A stretch of 64,000 nt of DNA from a bacterium (GTDB lineage: Bacteria; Verrucomicrobiota; Verrucomicrobiia; Limisphaerales; UBA11358). The position numbers and the translations under genes are program-made. Positions 8,255 to 17,210 of the stretch are shown one piece after another. The DNA lies in the NCBI GenBank assembly GCA_021817945.1, contig JAKAFL010000012.1, positions 1 to 64,000 of the forward strand. The letters run 5' to 3'. Position 1 is the first letter of the stretch. Every line of letters starts with the position of its first letter. The notes beneath the pieces are model-generated. The model was not told where the DNA came from and searched no databases. It was given only the letters and a program-made list of their open reading frames with translations.

Positions 8255-8420
8255 AACCCGAAAAGAGAAATGGAAAGGGTCAAGATGCGGCAAGATGCTG
8301 GCGCGGAAACTCCTTGGAAAAATCGAAACCCTACCCGAAGCGGCCTGGCGAGATTTTTCCAATGAGTTTGCGCCCGGTGGATCGGGGCAGATTGGCCTTT
8401 TGGATTTCATTTTTTGGGTT
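8255..8420. repeat. Palindromic intergenic element, long form (copy B)
   Basis: It begins AACCCGAAAAGAGAAATGGAAAGGG and ends CCTTTTGGATTTCATTTTTTGGGTT. The inner part, CAAGATGCGGCAAGATGCTGGCGCGGAAACTC... to GGGGCAGATTGGCC, matches copy D (36440) in the same orientation and copy C (15656) in reverse. It ends 40 bases before the stop of the DUF362 gene. Confidence 0.85.
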
Positions 8421-8460
8421 CAATCCATTCCAAAAAACCGGTCAACTTCAGGATGGAACC

Positions 8461-9519
8461 TCAGAAGTTGCGCACGCGGTCAATTTGAATTTGTGCCGGG
8501 TCGCAAACTCCCAACTGGAGCAGCGCTGCATTGGTATAAATTTCAGACCCGGCCGGGCTGGTGCTCCCCCCAAACATTTTTGCCTCCCGGGCGAGTTCGC
8601 GCATGGCCAGCACGTCCAGCGCCACAGGGTCATGGCTGAACCATATTTGGTCCAGCTCAGTGGCATATTGCAGAAAGCCGGAGGGACCTCCCTGATACTG
8701 GCCCAGCAGGGCATCCGTTACATTCAGCACCACATGATCCCCGATCTCCGGCAGGGCTATGATCTCCGGCAGGGCCACCGAGAGCTGGTCTGAACTTTGC
8801 TCAAACCGGCGCGTGTTGTCCACGCTGCCCAAGGCCAGGCTGTAGAAATGCCCGCAGATTCCCGCATCGGCTTCATTGATCAATGGAGCCACGGAAATAA
8901 TCCGGGTTTGGGGGTGGGTGAGCAGCCGGGTGACAAAAGATCGGCGCCCGGCGTCCCGGCTGGTGCTGCCAAACTCGAGGTCGCCCCAAACCAACATGCC
9001 TACGACCGGGTCATCGGGAAGATAAAAATGGGTGGGACTATAGCCCGCCTCGATTGCGCCGCATACCTGGATTCCCAAACGCCGTCCCAAGGCGGAAAAG
9101 CCCGATGCCCGCAGGTCCTCGCTGTCTTTGTCCCAGAGTATGATCTGAGCAGGTGGCACCCCTGCGGTGATCAGTCCGTGAACCATCGCGGCCACCACTG
9201 CCGGACGCGTTCCGCAGTAAGGTCCGGGTTTGGAAAAGACCTTGATTGCCACGATATCGTTGGTGTTTAGTAACATGCGCCATGCAGACACCACGTTGCT
9301 GGCATGCGTAAAGCGCTCCAGGCCCATGTTGAACAACGATTCAACCCGCTTATCATCAGGCAGATAAGCTTCAAGCAAGCCGTTGCCCTGCGCTACCACC
9401 ACCTGGCTCTTCGGATTGGCGCTGCTGGGCACAAAGTAATCCGCCCCCTCAGCGCCAGCGCCAGCCCACAGGCTGGTGAGGACGAGAGACCATAAAATAT
9501 ACCGTGCGTTTCTTGACAC
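8461..9519 (-). CDS. Secreted DUF362-domain protein
   Basis: 352 residues with a signal peptide (MSRNARYILWSLVLTSLWAGAGAEG). The body resembles DUF362 proteins. It has the block VAIKVFSKPGPYCGTRPAVVAAMVHGL near residue 90, IILWDKDSEDLRASGF, and a C-terminal HDPVALDVLAMRELAREA. DUF362 domains often accompany ferredoxin domains, but no iron-sulfur Cys cluster is seen here. The role is unknown. It is divergent from the TPR lipoprotein gene, with only 30 bases between the starts, so their promoters must overlap. Confidence 0.72.
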   Translation of the reverse strand: MSRNARYILWSLVLTSLWAGAGAEGADYFVPSSANPKSQVVVAQGNGLLEAYLPDDKRVESLFNMGLERFTHASNVVSAWRMLLNTNDIVAIKVFSKPGPYCGTRPAVVAAMVHGLITAGVPPAQIILWDKDSEDLRASGFSALGRRLGIQVCGAIEAGYSPTHFYLPDDPVVGMLVWGDLEFGSTSRDAGRRSFVTRLLTHPQTRIISVAPLINEADAGICGHFYSLALGSVDNTRRFEQSSDQLSVALPEIIALPEIGDHVVLNVTDALLGQYQGGPSGFLQYATELDQIWFSHDPVALDVLAMRELAREAKMFGGSTSPAGSEIYTNAALLQLGVCDPAQIQIDRVRNF

Positions 9520-9549
9520 TTATGAGAGCGGATGTTACCACCAGCCAGG

Positions 9550-11322
9550 ATGCAGTTCAAAAAAATTTCGATTGCCTGCGGGTTGGCCATGCTGGCATGG
9601 GTGTTGGCTGGCTGTTCCCCAGCCGGGCCACGCGCGTTTTTCCGGGGACAGGAAGCCTTGCAGCATGGCGATTCCGCAGAGGCCGTGGCCCGCTTCAAGC
9701 AGGCCTCCAGCCTCATGCCCACCAACGCCGTGGTGTGGGATTATTATGGAATGGCCTTGGAGGCAGATCAACAGCCCCAGGCCGCCGCCAGCGCCTATCA
9801 ACGTGCCTTGGACTTGGACCGCGACCTCATGGAGGCCCACTTCAATCTTGGCAACCTCTGGCTGGAACAAAACCAGCCGGACGCCGCGCGCGCCGAGTTC
9901 ACCGCCTACACTCTCCGGCGCGATAACGATCCCGATGGCTGGCTGAAACTGGGCTCAGCCGATCTGCGGGTGGGTGAAACTCTTTCTGCCGAGAAATGTT
10001 TCAGCAAAGCGCTTTACCTGAGGCCTTCCGACCCTGCCGCCTACAATGGACTGGGCCTGGCGCGGATTCAGCGGGACATGCCTCATGATGCCGTGCGTTT
10101 TTTTGATGCAGCCATTCACTCAAACCCGGGTTACGCCCCAGCCATCCTGAACCTGGCCACGGTCAACCAGAAATATTTGCACGACAACGCCGCCGCCTTG
10201 GAACAATACCGCGCTTATCTGGCTCTCAATCCTCAACCTCCACAGTGGGAGCAGGTCAATGCCTTGGTGAACCAATTGGAACACCAGCCTGAGTCCGCGC
10301 CACGTCCGGCGCCAGCGGAAACCTCGAATGAAATTCCACCCCGCCCCGCCGAGCGTCCAACGGTCGGCGCCGTGGTTCATCCACCTCGTCATGAAGCTCA
10401 AGTGGTTTCCAGTCCAACCGAGTCGGCGCCTGTTGCGCCCAGGGAGGCTTCAGATTCCTTCAGACCGGTTGCCCCAGCGGCGGGGTCAGCGCCTGTTTCC
10501 ACTTGGGTTCCCGCGCAGGTGGTGCAGGTGGCGGCGCCCCCGGAAATTGTGGCTTCCCCACGCGCGGCCGCCAATCTGCCCAGGACCCAGGTTCCAGTGG
10601 GCGATGACACCGGTAATGGGTCTCCGGAACCCTCCGTCCCGGTCTCCAGTCATTCCTCAGGGTTTTGGCAGCATTTGTTCCATGACAACAATTCCTCCTC
10701 CAAGTCTGCCTACTTGGAAAACGGCGTCACACCCCTGCCTGGCGCAGGCCAGGACAGCTCTGGCGTGACAAGGCAGGAACAGGTGCCGCTTTCCAATTTT
10801 CCGCGTTATGCCTTCCAGCATCCCTCCCGACCGGCTCCGGGCCAGCACCAGAATGGCACCCCCGCCGCCGCCGCTTTCCTGCACGCCCGCCTTTACGAGC
10901 AGGATGCCAATTGGACACAGGCGCTCCTTTACTATTCCCAAGCCGCCGCCGCAGACCCTTCCTGGTTTCTCGCACAGTATGAAACTGCCTTCATGGCCCA
11001 GCGGTTAAGGATTTATTCCCAGGCGCTCGCAGCCTATGAAAACGCCCTCGTCATCGAACCAGGCTCGGTGGATGCCCGGTATAATTTTGCCCTGGCCCTC
11101 CGCTCGGCAGGCTATATCCCGGATGCCATTCATGAATTCGAAAAAATCCTGGCTGCGCACCCTGACCATGTCGGCGCCCATCTGGCCCTGGGCAATATCC
11201 AGGCGCAAAACCTGCATGATCCCCAGGCAGCCCGCCCCCATTACCTCAAGGTTTTGGAACTGGATCCCAACAACCCCCAGGCTTCCAATATCCGATTCTG
11301 GCTGGCGGCCAATCCCCAATAA
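9550..11322 (+). CDS. TPR lipoprotein upstream of type II secretion genes
   Basis: 590 residues starting at MQFKKISIACGL (9550); the ORF start six codons earlier would weaken the signal peptide. The lipobox LAGC gives an acylated Cys. Residues 25-240 and about 430-590 are tetratricopeptide repeats (AVVWDYYGMALEADQQPQAAASAYQRAL, AHFNLGNLWLEQNQPDAARAEF). They are separated by a Pro/Ala/Ser-rich low-complexity linker of about 170 residues. It lies 54 bases ahead of gspF in the same direction. A pilotin-like or assembly role for the secretion system is possible but is inference. Confidence 0.7.
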   Translation: MQFKKISIACGLAMLAWVLAGCSPAGPRAFFRGQEALQHGDSAEAVARFKQASSLMPTNAVVWDYYGMALEADQQPQAAASAYQRALDLDRDLMEAHFNLGNLWLEQNQPDAARAEFTAYTLRRDNDPDGWLKLGSADLRVGETLSAEKCFSKALYLRPSDPAAYNGLGLARIQRDMPHDAVRFFDAAIHSNPGYAPAILNLATVNQKYLHDNAAALEQYRAYLALNPQPPQWEQVNALVNQLEHQPESAPRPAPAETSNEIPPRPAERPTVGAVVHPPRHEAQVVSSPTESAPVAPREASDSFRPVAPAAGSAPVSTWVPAQVVQVAAPPEIVASPRAAANLPRTQVPVGDDTGNGSPEPSVPVSSHSSGFWQHLFHDNNSSSKSAYLENGVTPLPGAGQDSSGVTRQEQVPLSNFPRYAFQHPSRPAPGQHQNGTPAAAAFLHARLYEQDANWTQALLYYSQAAAADPSWFLAQYETAFMAQRLRIYSQALAAYENALVIEPGSVDARYNFALALRSAGYIPDAIHEFEKILAAHPDHVGAHLALGNIQAQNLHDPQAARPHYLKVLELDPNNPQASNIRFWLAANPQ

Positions 11323-11376
11323 ACATCGTTTTTTGAAACTTTTAGGTCGCAACGGAGATTAACAAGGAATCATAAT

Positions 11377-12645
11377 ATGCCGCAGTTTTCTTACAAGGCA
11401 CGCAAACGGACCGGGGAGATGGTGGAAGGAGTGCTGGATGCCGCGGACCGCAGCGCCGCCCTGGTCCAGATTCAAAGGTTTGGCCTTTTTCCGATGGCGG
11501 TGGATGTGCCCCGGGCAGGGGCGGCGGTGGAAACCAAATCCACCAGCCAAAGCATCAATCTCAAGGCTTTTCTTCCCCCCTCCATCCAGGCCCAACTCTC
11601 CCAACAACGCCGCCCCAAACTCCAGGAATTGGCCACTTTCACCACCCAGCTTGCCAATCTCCTCAATTCCGGCATGGCCCTCACCGTGGCTCTCACCAGC
11701 ATGAGCCACCTTCAGACCAAAGGCATCCCCGCCTCTGTCAGCCAGTCCCTCAAGCAGGAAGTCACCGAGGGCCGCTCCCTCTCGGATGCCATGGCCCGCC
11801 AGCCTCGCATCTTTTCAGATCTGTACATCAACATGGTCAGGGCCGGCGAATCTTCCGGCTCGCTCGTCCAGGTTCTCCGGCGCATGGCCACCCATTTCCA
11901 GCAATTCGCCGATATCCAGGCCAAATTCAAATCCGCCATGATCTATCCCGTCATGGTCATTTGCGTCGGCATCCTGCTGGTGATCTTTTTCATGACGTTC
12001 ATGATGCCCAAGTTCATCGAGATTTTTAACGGCTTCAACGTCGAGCTGCCCCTCCCCACGCGCATCCTCATTGGCACCAGCAATGTTTTCACCCATTGGT
12101 GGTGGCTCGCGGTGCCGGTGATCCTGTCCATCGTGGTCCTGTTCAAGCGGTTCCAGTCCAGCAAGGCAGGAGGGCGCAAGCTGGATGAATGGCGCATGTC
12201 CGCCCCTGTTTTCGGCAATGTCATCAAAATCAATCTGTTCGGCCAGTTCGCCCGTACTCTCGGCACCCTCCTCCAAAATGGCGTGCCGGTCCTGACCGCG
12301 CTCAAAATCACCGAGCAGGTCATCCCCAATGTCCTCATCAAGGAAGCCATCTCCAACACCCGCGACGCCGTCACGGATGGAAAAACCCTCGCCCAACCCC
12401 TGGCCCGCAGCAAATTGTTTCCCCAACTCATGGTGGACCTGGTTCGAATAGGCGAGGACACGGGCGACGTGCCCGGTGCGCTCAACAACCTCGCCGACAC
12501 CTACGAAAACGAACTCCAGATTGCCCTGCGCGTGATGAGCGATCTCATCGGGCCCGTGCTGATTATTGTCATGGCCATCGTGGTGGGTTTCCTCCTGTTG
12601 AGCATCTTCCTGCCCCTGTTCAAGTTGATTTCCTCCATCCATTAA
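11377..12645 (+). CDS. gspF: Type II secretion / type IV pilus inner-membrane protein F
   Basis: 422 residues of the GspF/PilC family. It has two T2SSF domains (about 75-195 and 275-400), each followed by hydrophobic segments (MIYPVMVICVGILLVIFFMTFMMPKF, VLIIVMAIVVGFLLLSIFLPLF). The N-terminal MPQFSYKARKRTGEMVEGVLDA is the usual opening. It would form the platform that couples the cytoplasmic ATPase to pseudopilus assembly. AAGGA lies just upstream of the start. It leads an F-H-I-J-K run. No E, G or D gene lies in the window. Confidence 0.93.
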   Translation: MPQFSYKARKRTGEMVEGVLDAADRSAALVQIQRFGLFPMAVDVPRAGAAVETKSTSQSINLKAFLPPSIQAQLSQQRRPKLQELATFTTQLANLLNSGMALTVALTSMSHLQTKGIPASVSQSLKQEVTEGRSLSDAMARQPRIFSDLYINMVRAGESSGSLVQVLRRMATHFQQFADIQAKFKSAMIYPVMVICVGILLVIFFMTFMMPKFIEIFNGFNVELPLPTRILIGTSNVFTHWWWLAVPVILSIVVLFKRFQSSKAGGRKLDEWRMSAPVFGNVIKINLFGQFARTLGTLLQNGVPVLTALKITEQVIPNVLIKEAISNTRDAVTDGKTLAQPLARSKLFPQLMVDLVRIGEDTGDVPGALNNLADTYENELQIALRVMSDLIGPVLIIVMAIVVGFLLLSIFLPLFKLISSIH

Positions 12646-12651
12646 AGCTGC

Positions 12652-13164
12652 ATGATGCGAAAACTTCTTTCGCGATCCGGCGGCATTCACGCCGCCCGGA
12701 AGGCTGGCTATACCTTGATTGAACTCATGGTGGTGGTGGCCATCATTGGCATGATCGCCGCCATGGGCTTGCCCGCCCTTGACCGCATGCTGGTCAAGCG
12801 GGGCATGCGCAAGGCAGTGAGTGATTTCTCGGAGGCCTGCCAGAGCGCCCGCGCGCGCGCCATTTTTTCCGGCCACACCGTCGCCGTCGTCCTCCGCCCG
12901 GCCGATGGCGCGTTTGCCGTGGATGGAGGTGGATCCTCCTTTGGCTCCCCCTACGTGTCTTCCGGCCACTTCACCGATGGCGTGACGGTGGATGCTTTCG
13001 GCATTAATTCACTCGATTTCACCGAGTCCGATTTCGGCCGCGTTTATTTTTACGCCGATGGCACCAGTGATGAAATGGTCCTGGTGCTGCGCGGGGATGG
13101 CCAGGAGGAAAAAATCACCTTGGAATATGCCACCGGGTTTCCCGTGGTGACCGACCTGAAGTGA
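12652..13164 (+). CDS. gspH: Pseudopilin GspH
   Basis: 170 residues with a type IV prepilin peptide cleaved before Y in AGYTLIELMVVVAIIGMIAAMG (Glu5 present). The rest matches GspH-type minor pseudopilins (VKRGMRKAVSDFSEACQSARARAIFSGHTVAVVLRP). The leader of about 19 residues is basic. It starts six bases after the gspF stop. Confidence 0.82.
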   Translation: MMRKLLSRSGGIHAARKAGYTLIELMVVVAIIGMIAAMGLPALDRMLVKRGMRKAVSDFSEACQSARARAIFSGHTVAVVLRPADGAFAVDGGGSSFGSPYVSSGHFTDGVTVDAFGINSLDFTESDFGRVYFYADGTSDEMVLVLRGDGQEEKITLEYATGFPVVTDLK

Positions 13165-13174
13165 GCCATCCCAA

Positions 13175-13600
13175 ATGAAATCCTGCCAACCCAAAGCGGC
13201 CCGCCGTGGTTTTTCCCTACTCGAGGTCATGGTGGCTGTCGCCGTTTTTTTTGTGGGTTCCTTTGCCATTCTCTCTCTTGTCTCCCAGTCCCTCTCCAAT
13301 GCCCAGCGGATGAAGCGCCCCCTTGTGGATGCCAGCGCCATTCTTTCCCAAATCTCCCTCACCAACCAGGTTATCGAGGGGGATTACTCGGGAAACCTTG
13401 GAGATGTCATGGGCAAGGATTACGACCAGTTCAACTGGCAGGGCGCCATCACCGAGATTCGCTCCAACCACCTCTACAGCGCCGACTTCTTTATCTTTGA
13501 CCGCAGAAACCCGCGCCAGCCTGTGGCCCAGACTTCCACACTGTTTTTCCGGCCCCAATCGCCGCCCGGCAGTATGGATGGGGGCAATTTCACCCGATGA
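13175..13600 (+). CDS. gspI: Pseudopilin GspI
   Basis: 141 residues with prepilin cleavage at RRG/FSLLEVMVAVAVFFVGSFAILSLVSQSL. The LLEVMVA opening and short globular part fit GspI/PilV minor pseudopilins, part of the tip complex. Its TGA overlaps the ATG of the next gene (ATGA), which points to coupled translation. Confidence 0.8.
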   Translation: MKSCQPKAARRGFSLLEVMVAVAVFFVGSFAILSLVSQSLSNAQRMKRPLVDASAILSQISLTNQVIEGDYSGNLGDVMGKDYDQFNWQGAITEIRSNHLYSADFFIFDRRNPRQPVAQTSTLFFRPQSPPGSMDGGNFTR

Positions 13601-14400
13601 ATGCCACGCTCAAGCCATCCTGGAATCATTCATCCTTGCCGGGTAAACCAGGGTTTCGCGCGCGGCGTTCCTCGCGCGGTTTCACCCTGCTTGAGGTCAT
13701 GGTTTCCATCTTTGTCTTCAGCATTGTGGTGGCAGCCATTTGCGCCACGCTCACCCTTGTCCTGCGCGCCACCGCGGTGGGCCGCACCGCAGCCGCCCGC
13801 GCCCAGCGCCAAAGAATCACCCTCAGCGCCATCGAGAATTCCCTCATGTGCATCCAATCCTTTCAAGCTTCCTCCCAATATTACAATTTCATCGTCCAAA
13901 ACGGGGATCAGGCGGAACTCAGCTTCGCCGCCCGGCTGCCTTCGGTCTTCCCCAGAAACGGAAAGTTTTTTAACCCTGAAATGGGGCGTGATTTTAAACT
14001 CCGCCGCGTCACCTTTTCACTCGAGCCCGGCCAGGACCACCAAAACAACCTGGTTTTACGCCAAAAACCCATCCTCATGGACATGGACGCGGATGAACAG
14101 AATAACCCGCTGGTCCTGGCGCAGAATGTCAAATCATTCACCATATCCTGCTGGGACACCAATCAATCCGCCTGGGTGGACGGCTGGAACGACACCAATT
14201 CCCTTCCCCCCATGGTCATGGTGGGCCTGGAATTGGGCGACAACTCTGCCAATGACAGCCCGGATGCGCAGGCGCAGCGGACCATTGTCCGGGTCTTTTC
14301 CCTCCCCTCCACCACCATGCCCACTTTTGTGCAACTGGGCGCCGGCGGTCTGGGCGGCAATGGCCAGCCCGGTTTCCAACTGTCCATTCCACCCCGCTAA
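13597..14400 (+). CDS. gspJ: Pseudopilin GspJ
   Basis: 267 residues with prepilin cleavage at SRG/FTLLEVMVSIFVFSIVVAAICATL. A larger globular part follows, as expected for GspJ. The first 25 residues form a long basic leader. It overlaps gspI by four bases. Confidence 0.8.
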   Translation: MNATLKPSWNHSSLPGKPGFRARRSSRGFTLLEVMVSIFVFSIVVAAICATLTLVLRATAVGRTAAARAQRQRITLSAIENSLMCIQSFQASSQYYNFIVQNGDQAELSFAARLPSVFPRNGKFFNPEMGRDFKLRRVTFSLEPGQDHQNNLVLRQKPILMDMDADEQNNPLVLAQNVKSFTISCWDTNQSAWVDGWNDTNSLPPMVMVGLELGDNSANDSPDAQAQRTIVRVFSLPSTTMPTFVQLGAGGLGGNGQPGFQLSIPPR

Positions 14401-14407
14401 TGCAACC

Positions 14408-15550
14408 GTGAACCACCCTTTCAAGCGCCCCTCAATCACGCCGCAGGCAAACGACGTTTGCATCAGGCTGGCAAACCCTCCCCGGCGCCAATCAGGGTTT
14501 GCCGTGGTGGCCGCCCTGGTTGCGGTGGTGGTGCTCACCGTCCTGGCGGGGGGCTTCGCCTATTCCATGAAGGTGGAAACGCGCCTCGAGGCAAACGCCA
14601 ACAACGAGGAACAAATGCTCTGGCTCGGACGCGCCGGCGTGGAACTGGCGCGCTACGTCCTCACCATCGAGGGCCAGCAGCCTTACGATTCACTTGCGCA
14701 AATATGGGCTGGCGGCCCCGGGATCGGACCTGAAACCAACAGTCCCCTGATGGGGTTGTCGCTGGATAACTATCCTGTCGGCCTGCCTAATCCAATCGGG
14801 ACAGTCTCCCTGAAAATCATTGACCTTGAGCGCAAAATCAACATCAACACGGCGCAATCCCCGTTGCTGCAGCAGGTGTTCAATACTATGGGCGTGGATG
14901 CCAATGATATTTCCGTGCTATCCGATTCCATCCAGGACTGGATTGATCCGGATGACGCCACCCGTCCCGCCGGGGCGGAGAGTGATTATTATCAGGGATT
15001 GAACCCGCCCTACTATGCCAAAAACGGCCCCATGGATGATTTGTCCGAGTTGCTTCTGGTGAAGGGCGTGACGCCTGCCATGTATTTTGGAACGCCAGGT
15101 GGCGGCCAGGGAGCCAGCCCCTTCCCTCATCACCAGCTTGGTTTCAATAACTCCGCCTCCAGCCAGAATCCAGATTACGCCTTTGGATTCACCAATGTGT
15201 TCACCCCATTCTCCTCCGGCAAAATCAATATCAACACCGCGGACCTGACTGTCTTACAACTCATACCCGGCATGGATACCACCAGCGCCCAGAACCTGCT
15301 CAAGTTCCGGGCCGGGCCTGATGGCGTGGACGGCACGGATGATGATACGCCCTTTGTGAGCGTGGGGCAGCTTGCCGCGGCGGGTGTGGCGCCGCAAGCC
15401 GCCGCGCAGGTGGCCCAGTATTGCACCACCAAAAGCACCACCTTTGAAGTCCACGTCGCCGCCCGCATCGGCAATCAGGAACGGGACTTCGTGGCCATCA
15501 TCTTCCGAAACGGCCCCACCACCCAGGTGGTGCGATTTTACTGGGAATGA
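14408..15550 (+). CDS. gspK: Type II secretion minor pseudopilin GspK
   Basis: 380 residues from a GTG at 14408, eight bases after the gspJ stop. The ORF track extends this frame back to 13601 through gspJ, which is an overlap artefact. The N-terminal RRQSGFAVVAALVAVVVLTVLAGGFAYSMKVETRLEANA is the prepilin segment with the Glu-less start typical of GspK. Two helix-hairpin-helix-like blocks follow (KININTAQSPLLQQV, KININTADLTVLQLIPGM), characteristic of the family. It caps the pseudopilus tip with I and J. Confidence 0.87.
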   Translation: MNHPFKRPSITPQANDVCIRLANPPRRQSGFAVVAALVAVVVLTVLAGGFAYSMKVETRLEANANNEEQMLWLGRAGVELARYVLTIEGQQPYDSLAQIWAGGPGIGPETNSPLMGLSLDNYPVGLPNPIGTVSLKIIDLERKININTAQSPLLQQVFNTMGVDANDISVLSDSIQDWIDPDDATRPAGAESDYYQGLNPPYYAKNGPMDDLSELLLVKGVTPAMYFGTPGGGQGASPFPHHQLGFNNSASSQNPDYAFGFTNVFTPFSSGKININTADLTVLQLIPGMDTTSAQNLLKFRAGPDGVDGTDDDTPFVSVGQLAAAGVAPQAAAQVAQYCTTKSTTFEVHVAARIGNQERDFVAIIFRNGPTTQVVRFYWE

Positions 15551-15573
15551 AGGGGCGGAGTTTGCACAAAAAT

Positions 15574-15855
15574 GGCGCATCTCAGTTTTTAGCCCGGTAA
15601 AGTTGACGGAGAGGGAGAGAAGCGGTGATGGGTTTGCGAGGGTTTTTATGATTTTAACCCGAAAAGCGAAATTCAAAGGGCCAGTCTGCGCCAATCTACT
15701 GGGCGCAAATACTTATCTCACCAGACCGCTTCGGATATGGTTTGGATTTTTCCAAAGATTTTCCGCTCCAACATCTTGCGGCATCTTGACCTTTTGAATT
15801 TCGTTTTTCGGGTTTATACGCCGGGGGCGACCTGCTCAAAAACTGAGATGCGCCC
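15574..15855. repeat. Outer inverted-repeat element enclosing copy C
   Basis: GGCGCATCTCAGTTTTTAG at the left is the inverted match of CTCAAAAACTGAGATGCGCC at the right. The pair encloses the long palindromic element at 15656-15815, so the two elements are nested here. At 7885-8420 they sit side by side. The element fills most of the 343-base gap between convergent gspK and the LuxR gene. Confidence 0.75.
15656..15815. repeat. Palindromic intergenic element, long form (copy C, inverted)
   Basis: Arms AACCCGAAAAGCGAAATTCAAAGGG and CCTTTTGAATTTCGTTTTTCGGGTT. Its reverse complement follows the inner sequence of copies B and D closely (AAGATGCCGCAAGATGTTGGAGCGGAAAATCTTTGGAAAAATCC). Confidence 0.88.
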
Positions 15856-15893
15856 TGCGTGCTGAGGCAGTCTGTGCGTTCTGCCGTCCGGCT

Positions 15894-17009
15894 TTACGGG
15901 CTGTCCGGGCCGGAATCGGCACCCTCATGGCTTGGATTCTGGAGTATCTGGAGTGTGGCGGCGAGCCGGTTTTCGACTCCCAGTTTGACATAAATGTGTT
16001 CGAGGTGTTTTTCCACCGTCCGGGCTTTCATTCCAAGGATAATGGCAATTTCCGGATTGGATTTGCCCCGCGCAAGCCAGGCTGCCACTTCGGCTTCCCG
16101 CGTCGTGAGTCCCAAAGATTGAAGCTGACCAGCCGAATGTTCCATTTGTTCATCCAAGTGCAGCAGATGTTCATCCGGGTGGCGTCCGGGCAAAAGACTG
16201 ACTGATAACTTGCCGCCTTGATGGTGTATTTCAAATGGAGGCAAGGCTGCGCAATCCTTTGCATTGGAATGACTCATTCGTGGCCCGGAGAATTGAAGGC
16301 TGACCCACTGCCGCAATTCCTCGGGCAGGAGCTTGCGGCTGCCTTGCTTTGGAAAGTATTTGCGAAGCAGCCCCTTCGCCCGGGGGGTCGCCAGGGTTGC
16401 ATGGCCATTTTCAACTGCCACCAACGCCGCATTCGACCGATCCAAGGCGTGCCGACAGGCTTTTAGAATCTCCCGCTGGCGCGTCAATGCCTTGGAATTT
16501 TGATATGCGCGCAAGACGTGCGGTCGCAAAGCCTCAAGCAGCCGGCACTCTTCATCCGAGAAATCCTTTTCCCCGCGGCTTACACCTACGCCAATGACAC
16601 ACTGTGGCCGGGCTCTCAAGGAAAGCCCCATTTGATAAGGTCGCCCCAAAGGCCGGAAAAATTCGTTATAAATTCCCGTGTGATGGAATTCAGCCGTTGT
16701 TGTCACATCGCAAAACCTGAGCACGCGGGTGTCGCCGGGATTCTTCTGGTAATGCTTGATCAAAGGGTGGTCATTCACATTTGCCTCAAAGATGGGTCCC
16801 CATCGTTCCATGTCGAAGTCCACAGAGGAAACCACCCCCGTGGTCCGGCCCCGCAGGAAATCAATCTCATTGAAGCCGACATTCCAGCAAGGAACCAGCC
16901 TTGCAATCAAGCTCACCAGCCGATGCGAAAATTCCTTCGAGTCTGCCGGCGTGTATAGCTCTGGCAATAACTCAAGCAATATGTTGACTCTGGCTATGGA
17001 GGTTGACAT
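15894..17009 (-). CDS. LuxR-type transcriptional regulator with N-terminal GAF-like sensor
   Basis: 371 residues from ATG 17009 (MSTSIARVNILLELL). The ORF could begin at 17129, but the extra 40 residues are basic and would place the palindrome at 17100 inside the gene. Residues about 300-360 form a LuxR/GerE helix-turn-helix (LTTREAEVAAWLARGKSNPEIAIILGMKARTVEKHLEHIYVKLGVENR). The N-terminal half (about 1-200) looks like a GAF-type sensor. There is no receiver domain, so it is not a standard response regulator. It is divergent from the giant gene at 17211 and may control it. Confidence 0.78.
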   Translation of the reverse strand: MSTSIARVNILLELLPELYTPADSKEFSHRLVSLIARLVPCWNVGFNEIDFLRGRTTGVVSSVDFDMERWGPIFEANVNDHPLIKHYQKNPGDTRVLRFCDVTTTAEFHHTGIYNEFFRPLGRPYQMGLSLRARPQCVIGVGVSRGEKDFSDEECRLLEALRPHVLRAYQNSKALTRQREILKACRHALDRSNAALVAVENGHATLATPRAKGLLRKYFPKQGSRKLLPEELRQWVSLQFSGPRMSHSNAKDCAALPPFEIHHQGGKLSVSLLPGRHPDEHLLHLDEQMEHSAGQLQSLGLTTREAEVAAWLARGKSNPEIAIILGMKARTVEKHLEHIYVKLGVENRLAATLQILQNPSHEGADSGPDSP

Positions 17010-17099
17010 GGCCAAACAACTCAAAACCAAACTGTCGAAGGACAGTCGTGCCCTTCGCGCGCGACCACCCGGTGCTTCAACGTATCCCAATTCTGGGGC

Positions 17100-17115
17100 T
17101 ACGTGGATACACGTA
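17100..17115. promoter_or_regulatory. 16-bp perfect palindrome, candidate operator of the LuxR-type regulator
   Basis: TACGTG-GATA-CACGTA lies between the LuxR gene start (17009) and the giant gene start (17211). It is a perfect 6-bp inverted repeat with a 4-bp spacer, the size seen for dimeric LuxR-family binding sites. Ownership by this regulator is inferred from position. Confidence 0.45.
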
Positions 17116-17210
17116 TTTCGTTTGAACATGATAAGCTAGTACACTCTTGAAGGTCAAATCATTTTATGGCCTTTCACGCAAAAACGCGTGGGTTTTCAGA
17201 AGGAAGACTT

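Noticed and set aside
8197-8793. 198-aa plus-strand ORF and neighbours at 7971 and 8095
   Set aside because: They run through repeat elements and the antisense of the DUF362 gene, with no protein features.
11815-12969. 384-aa minus-strand ORF
   Set aside because: It is antisense to gspF/gspH, with His/Gly/Asp-rich sequence typical of a high-GC shadow frame.
13601-14407. N-terminal 269 codons of the gspK ORF
   Set aside because: They are the out-of-frame translation of gspJ; the pseudopilin leader begins only after the GTG at 14408.
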